This document shows, piece by piece, positions 41,387-46,548 of a DNA stretch of 46,548 bases (positions are counted from its first letter, which is position 1; every line of letters begins with the position of its first letter). This DNA comes from Candidatus Saccharibacteria bacterium UBA3225 (GTDB lineage: Bacteria > Patescibacteriota > Saccharimonadia > Saccharimonadales > Saccharimonadaceae): NCBI GenBank assembly GCA_002363515.1, contig DEVX01000078.1, positions 861-47,408 on the forward strand, written 5' to 3'. A program made the translations under genes and the position numbers. The notes beneath the pieces are model-generated. The model was given only the letters and a program-made list of their open reading frames with translations. It searched no databases and had not been told where the DNA came from.

Positions 41387-42223
41387 TTAATTACTTTTGA
41401 TAGAAAAATGATATTTAGATACTCTGATATATTTGTTTTTATTTAGCGGAAATTGCTTTCCGGGAAGATAACTCTTAATCGCCGAAAGCGCGCGGTGTAG
41501 TTGCGGGCGCGTCTGCGAAATGCCATTTATTGACAATAATTCGCGCAACAGCTCAACGCCAGATTGCTCATCAATATCTATAAAAATATCGCGCGAAATG
41601 GATTGCCCCTGCTCCGAGACAAAACGATCCAAAATTTTTTGTACCTCAGACGATATTTGGCATTGATGCTCATATAGTTGACGGAGCTGTTCTTTTTGGG
41701 CGTCACTCGCACGCAATAAAGCCACGCGGACTCGATTTCGCAAATAAATATCTTCATTATTAGTTTGATCCTGGCGAAAACTAAGTTGATGATCGGTTGC
41801 ATAACGATAAATATCGCTTTTCCGCCATCCTAACAGGGGTCGCTCCACATTAGGATTACGTAATGGTGCGAGTCCACGCCATCCTGTCCCCCTTAAGACA
41901 TTGATTGCGATCGATTCATAAACGTCATCGAGATGATGCGCAACATAAAGACGACCTCCGTGCTTTTTGCAGATTGCTTCAAAAAACTGGTATCGAGCCT
42001 CCCGAGCAGCCGCCTCTGAAGTATTCGGCCCCAAATTTCCATCCGTAGTTTCAAATGGGAGCTTGTATTTTTGAGCGAGTCGCTTGACGAAAGCCTGATC
42101 GTCTGCCGAATTGGGACGAATGCCGTGATTGTAATGCGCTACGACTACTTCTGAATCATTGCGAAAAATATGCAGCATCACGACCGAGTCAATACCGCCA
42201 GAGACCGCTAAAACCTTTTTCAT
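41387..42223 (-). CDS. tilS: tRNA(Ile)-lysidine synthase
   Basis: A 278-residue N-type ATP pyrophosphatase that puts lysine on C34 of tRNA(Ile) with anticodon CAU, so that it reads AUA. PP-loop SGGIDSVV (8-15), HYNHGIRPNSADDQAFV, AREARYQFFEAIC and AHHLDDVYES are typical. It is shorter than E. coli TilS (about 430) and lacks the C-terminal domain, as in other compact TilS proteins. The start at 42223 faces the PRC gene start, with overlapping divergent promoters. Confidence 0.96.
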   Translation of the reverse strand: MKKVLAVSGGIDSVVMLHIFRNDSEVVVAHYNHGIRPNSADDQAFVKRLAQKYKLPFETTDGNLGPNTSEAAAREARYQFFEAICKKHGGRLYVAHHLDDVYESIAINVLRGTGWRGLAPLRNPNVERPLLGWRKSDIYRYATDHQLSFRQDQTNNEDIYLRNRVRVALLRASDAQKEQLRQLYEHQCQISSEVQKILDRFVSEQGQSISRDIFIDIDEQSGVELLRELLSINGISQTRPQLHRALSAIKSYLPGKQFPLNKNKYIRVSKYHFSIKSN

Positions 42224-42224
42224 G

Positions 42225-42233
42225 TGCTACAAT
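42225..42233 (+). promoter_or_regulatory. Extended -10 promoter of the PRC-barrel gene
   Basis: TGC followed by TACAAT directly upstream of tilS on the other strand. The predicted start near 42240 leaves room for the GGAGA ribosome site at 42246-42250. Confidence 0.55.
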
Positions 42234-42260
42234 TATTCCATAAGCGGAGAGAAAAAGAAA

Positions 42261-42881
42261 ATGTTAATGGTTGGTTCAAACTTGATTGACTTTCCCGTTT
42301 TAAGCCTCCATATCGGTGGCGAAATTGCCCGTACTACTAGAGCAATCATTGACCCGGATAATCTGAAAATCATCGCCTACGTAGTTGATGGCGCAATAAT
42401 TCACAACGATAAAGAGATTGGAAATATTCTCGACATGAACGATGTGCGCGAAATCAGCGACCAAGGCCTAATCGTCAACTCTGCCGACGTTTTTACAAAG
42501 CGTGAGGATGTAATAAAATTTGACAAAATCATGTCGCTGGAATTCAATCTAGTCGGCTTGAAAGTAGTAGACCAGAAAGGCAAGAAACTCGGGAAAGTTG
42601 TCGATTATACCGTTGATTCTGGTAGTTTTATCATATATCAACTAATCGTACAGCGACCAATTACGTCTTCGTTTTTTGATCCTCAATTGACCATAAACCG
42701 TTCACAGATTGTCGAAATTGACGATTTTAAGATTACAATTAAACACGGTGATTCCAAAGTTAAAGTTAAAAAGAAAAAGGAAATCGCCCAAGAGGAGTTT
42801 GTCCCTAATTTTGTTAACCCTTTTAGAAAACCTGGCTACGTACCTTCGGATGAAGATAGCTCGTCCAAAATGTCGGAATAA
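42261..42881 (+). CDS. PRC-barrel domain protein
   Basis: 206 residues from the ATG at 42261, chosen because GGAGA lies about 10 nt upstream; the frame is open further upstream across tilS. Two PRC-barrel-like units: about 20-80 (GGEIARTTRAIIDPDNLKIIAYVVD) and about 95-165 (GLKVVDQKGKKLGKVVDYTVD). PRC barrels bind RNA or proteins, for example RimM and photosynthetic H subunits. The last 40 residues are Lys-rich then acidic. Its 3' end overlaps the end of recX on the other strand by 46 bp. Function is unknown. Confidence 0.82.
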   Translation: MLMVGSNLIDFPVLSLHIGGEIARTTRAIIDPDNLKIIAYVVDGAIIHNDKEIGNILDMNDVREISDQGLIVNSADVFTKREDVIKFDKIMSLEFNLVGLKVVDQKGKKLGKVVDYTVDSGSFIIYQLIVQRPITSSFFDPQLTINRSQIVEIDDFKITIKHGDSKVKVKKKKEIAQEEFVPNFVNPFRKPGYVPSDEDSSSKMSE

Positions 42882-43561
42882 GTAAAGCCTTGGCGTATTA
42901 AATATTGAATTAGTTTTTGTCGATCAGCGTAGCGGTTGGACTTGCGCGCAATAACTTTACGCAATTCTTCGCGCTCATTGCGCATATCGCTGCGCAATAC
43001 GTCATCTATAATTTTTTGACTAATACCCTTCTTCGTTAGCTCATCTCGGAGCTTTTTAAAGCTAGTCCCTTTTTTGATGTCGCGGTTCTCAACCCATAAC
43101 TCCGCAAAACGACGATCGTCCAAATGTCCGTGCTGGTCTAGTCGCTCTAGAACAAGCGGAATTAGGCTCGGATCATAGCCGCTCCGAACCGTATCCTTAT
43201 ATTCGCCTGTCTTTGGATTTTTTGTGCGTACTTTTTTGCTGAGGGTTTTACGCCTTAAATAATCGTTAATTTCTTTAGTCGAATGCGGTCGCATTAGGAC
43301 ATATTCGAGTGCGCGGGCGTAAAATTTGCCAAACTCTGAAGCACGTTTTATGTCTTCTAGCTGCTCGAAATTTAGCTTGCGGCCAATTTTGATGCCTAGA
43401 TCAACGACCTGAGATATATCTAACGAACAATAATATTTGTCGTCTATATATACATTAACCCGATTATGGGCGCGAACCGCTTCTTTAATGTCTGTTACGC
43501 GATGGGATTGAGTTTTATCTGCAACCTCATCATCGTCGAAGATGGTAATTGTTTCAAGCAT
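42836..43561 (-). CDS. recX: Regulatory protein RecX
   Basis: A 241-residue modulator of RecA filaments. Three-helix repeats typical of RecX are visible: YALEYVLMRPHSTKEINDYLRRK (split about 90-112), VLERLDQHGHLDDRRFAELWVENR and ELTKKGISQKIIDDVL. The N-terminal 60 residues are extra. Its ATG overlaps the recA stop (TAATG), a classic recA-recX coupling. It is convergent with the PRC-barrel gene and overlaps its end by 46 bp. Confidence 0.93.
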   Translation of the reverse strand: MLETITIFDDDEVADKTQSHRVTDIKEAVRAHNRVNVYIDDKYYCSLDISQVVDLGIKIGRKLNFEQLEDIKRASEFGKFYARALEYVLMRPHSTKEINDYLRRKTLSKKVRTKNPKTGEYKDTVRSGYDPSLIPLVLERLDQHGHLDDRRFAELWVENRDIKKGTSFKKLRDELTKKGISQKIIDDVLRSDMRNEREELRKVIARKSNRYADRQKLIQYLIRQGFTYSDILDELSSSEGT

Positions 43562-44637
43562 TAATCTTCATCAGTCTTTGCAGCCTCACGAACTTTAGCT
43601 TCGATTTCGGCCATAAGTTCTGGTTTCTCTTTAAAGAGTCGCTTTACGGCCTCACGCCCTTGACCGAGCGTATCGCCATTATATTTGAAGAAAGCGCCAG
43701 CCTTGTCTATGATGCCGTATTGGACACCCAAGTCCAAAACGTCGCCAGTTTTACTAATGCCCTCGTTGTACATAATGTCAAACTCTGCTGTTCGAAATGG
43801 GGCGGCAATTTTATTTTTGACGACTTTAATTTTTGTACGGTTGCCAGCCACATTGTCGCCATCCTTAATCTGACCAATGCGACGAATATCTACACGCACT
43901 GATGCATAAAACTTTAACGCATTACCGCCAGTGGTGGTCTCTGGATTCCCAAATAGAACACCGATTTTCATACGAATCTGATTAATAAAGATGACCGTAG
44001 CCTTAGTCTTACTGATAATGCCCGTAAGCTTGCGCATGGCTTGAGACATGAGGCGCGCCTGAAGCCCCATTTGCGCATCACCCATATCGCCATCGATTTC
44101 TGCCTGCGGAACAAGTGCAGCCACGGAATCAACAATTATCAAATCCACAGCACCAGAGCGTACTAATGTTTCGCAAATTTCTAGCGCCTGTTCGCCATTG
44201 TCTGGCTGTGAGATTAATAAATCATCCGTTTTGACGCCAATTTTGCGCGCATAGGCTGGGTCGAGAGCGTGTTCTGCGTCAATAAAAGCAGCCTGTCCAC
44301 CCTGTTTTTGGATTTCGGCGATTGCATGGAGTGCAAGAGTTGTTTTACCAGAAGACTCTGGTCCATAGATTTCAATAATACGCCCCTTTGGAAAGCCACC
44401 ACCAAGCGCAAGGTCAAAAGCGAGCGATCCAGTCGAGAATAGCTCAACGTCAATTTTCGATTGCTCACCTAATTTCATAATTGATCCATCGCCGAATTGC
44501 TTTGTGATTTGCGATAAGGCTAGGTTTAGAGCCTGTTTTTTACCCTCGTCCATTGCCGGGGTTACATCTTTTGTTTTCTTCGTATCCTTTTTGTCTTTAT
44601 CTGACATATCCACCGCGTCCTGACTCTTCTTAGCCAC
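43561..44637 (-). CDS. recA: Recombinase RecA
   Basis: A 358-residue strand-exchange protein and SOS co-protease. Start is a GTG with a strong AGGAGG site. An N-terminal Lys/Asp-rich extension of about 30 residues precedes the usual start ([22 protein letters not shown]). Walker [46 protein letters not shown], and the L2 loop [21 protein letters not shown] are all intact. No LexA box was seen in the 53-nt upstream gap. Confidence 0.98.
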   Translation of the reverse strand: MAKKSQDAVDMSDKDKKDTKKTKDVTPAMDEGKKQALNLALSQITKQFGDGSIMKLGEQSKIDVELFSTGSLAFDLALGGGFPKGRIIEIYGPESSGKTTLALHAIAEIQKQGGQAAFIDAEHALDPAYARKIGVKTDDLLISQPDNGEQALEICETLVRSGAVDLIIVDSVAALVPQAEIDGDMGDAQMGLQARLMSQAMRKLTGIISKTKATVIFINQIRMKIGVLFGNPETTTGGNALKFYASVRVDIRRIGQIKDGDNVAGNRTKIKVVKNKIAAPFRTAEFDIMYNEGISKTGDVLDLGVQYGIIDKAGAFFKYNGDTLGQGREAVKRLFKEKPELMAEIEAKVREAAKTDED

Positions 44638-44690
44638 TTGAAACCTCCTGTTTTTTATAGTTTTATTTTAACTGATTATCTCGGTAAAAT

Positions 44691-45089
44691 CTAGCACGAT
44701 GGCGCCTGTAGATTGCGCGTCTTGTGGGTTCGATTTTTTGACATACGAAACGGATCGAATCTTTCGAAATAATACCCTACCATGGTTTCGATGCGATCCC
44801 TTATTTGGCTCGGTACACCCTTATTGTCGCGATAAATGCTATTGAGGCGATTAACAACGAGAGGATAACTAATATCGCCAGTACGCAAATCTAAACCGAT
44901 GCCAAAAATATTCTTTGGGCGGCTATGGTATTTATAAATAAGGTCGTCACGCATTTCGACGAGGTATTCATCTCCGAGAACAATAGAGTTATTATGCACA
45001 TCTAGAACTGCCCAAATATAGCCGTCGGAACGACGCCTTATTTGGGCAACCTCGCTCGCACTCAGATCCTTTTTCTTCATATACTTCAT
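44691..45089 (-). CDS. DUF5674-like protein upstream of recA
   Basis: 132 residues. The core WAVLDVHNNSIVLGDEYLVEMRDDL and the later NIFGIGLDLRTGDISYPLVVNRLN parallel the DUF5674 pattern (VVDVexxIxAxGxELHxD..LLe.GS...WGiNly.....I.f.S.iNIRP) common in CPR genomes; SQIRDRIETMV matches its C-terminal helix. Length is close to the family. The function is unknown. A strong AAAGGAGG site precedes the ATG. It shares strand with recA, 53 nt upstream, and may be in the same transcript. Assignment is by pattern memory only. Confidence 0.6.
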   Translation of the reverse strand: MKYMKKKDLSASEVAQIRRRSDGYIWAVLDVHNNSIVLGDEYLVEMRDDLIYKYHSRPKNIFGIGLDLRTGDISYPLVVNRLNSIYRDNKGVPSQIRDRIETMVGYYFERFDPFRMSKNRTHKTRNLQAPSC

Positions 45090-45214
45090 GCTCCTCCTTT
45101 CCGGTAGAGTTTATATTATTAAAAACATGCTTAAAAAATACCATTACAGAGCTAGCGCAAAAAAGCATCAGCTTAATATTTTTGACAAGGCACAGTTTTA
45201 AATAGTTCAAAATA

Positions 45215-45223
45215 TGTTAAAAT
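45215..45223 (+). promoter_or_regulatory. Extended -10 promoter of yebC
   Basis: TGT followed by TAAAAT; predicted start near 45230. The AAGGA ribosome site at 45245-45249 precedes the ATG at 45256. Confidence 0.55.
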
Positions 45224-45255
45224 ATAGAAAAATACAGTAATAGTAAGGAATAGTC

Positions 45256-45957
45256 ATGAGTGGACATAGTAAATGGGCAACCACCAAACGCCAAAAGGCC
45301 GTCGTAGACGCTAAGCGTGGTGCGTTGTTTACGAAAATCGGTAATCAAATTGCAATCGCAGCGCGTAGTGGCACCGATCCAGCTATGAACCCATCACTTG
45401 CAATGGTGCTTGAGAAGGCGCGCTTGGCTAACATGCCAAAAGCAAACATCGAGCGCGCAATTGCACGTGTAGCCGACAAAAGCGCCGCTGCATTAATCGA
45501 GGAGACCTATGAAGCTTATGGCCCAGGCGGTGTTGGGATTATCATCGAAGTCGCTACCGACAATAAGAACCGTACGATGCCAGAAGTGCGCCACACGCTC
45601 GAAAAAAATGGCGGTCGCATGGCGGATCCTGGTTCGGTCATGTTTCAATTTACGCGCAAGGGAGTTATTTTCGTAAAAGCTAAGGGCGACGAAATCATGA
45701 TGGCCGCACTAGATGCTGGCGCAGAAGACATAGCCGACGAAGAAGATGGGACGACCATCTATACTGCCGCAGGCGACCTTGCCAAGGTACGTAGTGGTCT
45801 AATTGGTGCTGGTTACGAAATTGACTCGGCAGAGTTGCAATATGTGCCAAACAATACCGTTCCGGTCGACGAAGAAACTTCAGCAAAAGTGGAGAAAATT
45901 CTCGACGCGATTGACGACCTCGATGACGTAGTAGCCGTACATACTAACGCCGAGTAA
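45256..45957 (+). CDS. yebC: YebC/PmpR family protein
   Basis: A 233-residue protein of the family named as transcriptional regulators, now linked to translation of proline-rich stretches. MSGHSKWATTKRQKAVVDAKRG (split 1-22), ALFTKIGNQIAIAARSG, NMPKANIERAIAR and YEAYGPGGVGIIIEVATDN are hallmark segments. All three domains and the usual length are present. A clear leader and ribosome site are present, unlike many genes here. It ends in a hairpin shared with the convergent dut. Confidence 0.97.
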   Translation: MSGHSKWATTKRQKAVVDAKRGALFTKIGNQIAIAARSGTDPAMNPSLAMVLEKARLANMPKANIERAIARVADKSAAALIEETYEAYGPGGVGIIIEVATDNKNRTMPEVRHTLEKNGGRMADPGSVMFQFTRKGVIFVKAKGDEIMMAALDAGAEDIADEEDGTTIYTAAGDLAKVRSGLIGAGYEIDSAELQYVPNNTVPVDEETSAKVEKILDAIDDLDDVVAVHTNAE

Positions 45958-45959
45958 CC

Positions 45960-45988
45960 TTGACTTATATAGGGTTGTATGATATAAT
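45960..45988 (+). promoter_or_regulatory. Near-consensus promoter with no gene behind it
   Basis: TTGACT (45960-45965), 17-nt spacer, TATAAT (45983-45988) with TGA upstream. It is the best -35/-10 in the window, yet it points into the hairpin at 45998 and then into dut in antisense. See findings. Confidence 0.65.
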
Positions 45989-45997
45989 TAAAGGATA

Positions 45998-46020
45998 GTC
46001 CCCCTTTCGAGGGGATTTTC
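45998..46020 (+). terminator. Hairpin after yebC
   Basis: TCCCC and GGGGA arms around CTTTCGA (about 45999-46015) followed by TTTTC. A fair terminator for yebC, and for any transcript from the promoter at 45960. Confidence 0.65.
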
Positions 46021-46023
46021 TTG

Positions 46024-46458
46024 TTACTTCAGGCCCGTCGAGCCGAAACCGCCCAAACGGCCAGTTTTAGAAAGATTTGAGACTTCTTCAAACTCTATAC
46101 GCTCGTATTTCGTCACGACACCCTGTGCAATGCGCATGCCTGGCTCGACAATAAAATCTTTATCGCCAAAATTCATGAGTAAAATGCGCATTTCGTCGCG
46201 AAAATCCGAATCAATAACGCCAATACCATTCATGAGTGAAACGTGATTCTTAAACGATAGTCCACTGCGCGAGGAAAGACGAAGTTCATAGCCACTAGGA
46301 ATCTCGACACCAATGCCAGTACCAAAATCTTTAATCTCTCCCGGCTTCAAAACATAGGGTTTGTCGAGATAGACATAAAAATCAAAACCAGCCGCACCTT
46401 CAGTTTGATAACTTGGGACAATAGCGTCGTCGTGGAACTTAAAAAATTTCATCTTCAT
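46024..46458 (-). CDS. dut: Deoxyuridine 5'-triphosphate nucleotidohydrolase
   Basis: A 144-residue trimeric dUTPase that hydrolyses dUTP to dUMP, keeping uracil out of DNA. All five motifs are visible: AAGFDFYVY, LSSRSGLSF, GVIDSDFRDE with the catalytic Asp, GMRIAQ, and the C-terminal GRLGGFGSTG. Length is typical. A TATAAT lies 9 nt before the ATG, so the mRNA is almost leaderless. It is convergent with yebC. Confidence 0.97.
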   Translation of the reverse strand: MKMKFFKFHDDAIVPSYQTEGAAGFDFYVYLDKPYVLKPGEIKDFGTGIGVEIPSGYELRLSSRSGLSFKNHVSLMNGIGVIDSDFRDEMRILLMNFGDKDFIVEPGMRIAQGVVTKYERIEFEEVSNLSKTGRLGGFGSTGLK

Positions 46459-46480
46459 ACTAAGAATATTATATAAGATG

Positions 46481-46489
46481 TGATATAAT
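46481..46489 (+). promoter_or_regulatory. Extended -10 promoter of tRNA-Ser
   Basis: TGA followed by TATAAT, about 10 nt before the tRNA 5' end and divergent from dut. Confidence 0.65.
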
Positions 46490-46499
46490 TTCTTCTAGT

Positions 46500-46548
46500 G
46501 GAAGGGTGGCCGAGTGGTTTAAGGCACCGGTCTTGAAAACCGGCGTGG
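46500..46548 (+). tRNA. tRNA-Ser(UGA), 3' part outside window
   Basis: The 5' acceptor strand GGAAGGG, D-arm GCCGAGTGGTTTAAGGC and anticodon arm CCGGT-CTTGAAA-ACCGG (anticodon TGA) are visible. The variable and T-arms lie beyond the edge. Confidence 0.93.

Noticed and set aside
44638..44690. LexA (SOS) box upstream of recA
   Set aside because: The 53-nt gap shows only AT-rich promoter-like sequence and a ribosome site; no CGAAC-N4-GTTCG or CTGT-N8-ACAG pattern was found.
1..46548. CRISPR array, insertion sequences, prophage or replication origin
   Set aside because: No regularly spaced repeats, transposase or integrase frames, phage structural genes or dnaA-box clusters were seen.

Overview
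The window looks like a chromosomal segment of a Candidate Phyla Radiation (Patescibacteria) bacterium. Saccharibacteria (TM7) is the best guess, by inference only: genes are compact and often overlapping, coding is AT-leaning, UGA is a normal stop, a membrane protein sits inside the gatCAB operon, an HTH domain is fused to MurA, a DUF5674-like protein precedes recA, and short versions of TsaB, TilS and MetG occur beside ComEC, type IV pilin-like and Rpf-like genes. NrdD/NrdG (class III ribonucleotide reductase) is the only RNR here and fits anaerobic or host-associated life. No prophage, IS element or CRISPR array was seen.

Layout. 1-5164 (minus): the 5' part of a DNA-binding protein with sigma region 4-like and RNAP alpha-CTD-like segments, then a four-gene sortase pilus island (tip protein, major pilin, SipA-like signal peptidase, class B sortase). 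5284-6874 (plus): a small-multidrug-export family membrane protein and a GT2 glycosyltransferase. 6875-9829 (minus): nrdD-nrdG, with a divergent control region (9830-10103) holding two NrdR-box pairs. 10104-16737 (plus): XRE-MurA fusion, then gatC-gatA-(HEPN-like membrane protein)-gatB-galU-two small envelope proteins. 16770-20317 (minus): ftsH-murJ. 20447-22210: two tRNA-Pro genes around a GT39-type glycosyltransferase. 22275-26536: a degenerate DHH-like protein with a long acidic tail, rpsT with a histone-like tail, rnhA plus a CYTH protein, and an orphan membrane gene. 26660-26746: tRNA-Leu. 26795-31044 (minus): four-gene minor prepilin operon. 31156-34996 (minus): rny, short tsaB, tsaE and a comEC interrupted by an in-frame UGA. 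35063-36958 (plus): LTA synthase/sulfatase family protein. 36993-42223 (minus): metG, an acidic tail-anchored protein, an Rpf-like G5/lysozyme-like protein with rsmA, and tilS. 42261-42881 (plus): PRC-barrel protein. 42836-45089 (minus): DUF5674-like gene, recA, recX. 45256-46548: yebC (plus), dut (minus) and a truncated tRNA-Ser.

Together the genes cover a cell surface programme (covalent pilus, type IV-like pilus, lysozyme-like factor, glycosyltransferases, LTA synthase-like enzyme, MurA, MurJ) mixed with information processing. Two genome-level habits stand out. Promoters are mainly extended -10 elements (TGn + TATAAT-like) with poor -35 boxes. At least five genes have the start codon exactly 6 nt after the -10, so their mRNAs should be leaderless; this also fixes several start codons. 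All observations are by reading only; no database search was run.
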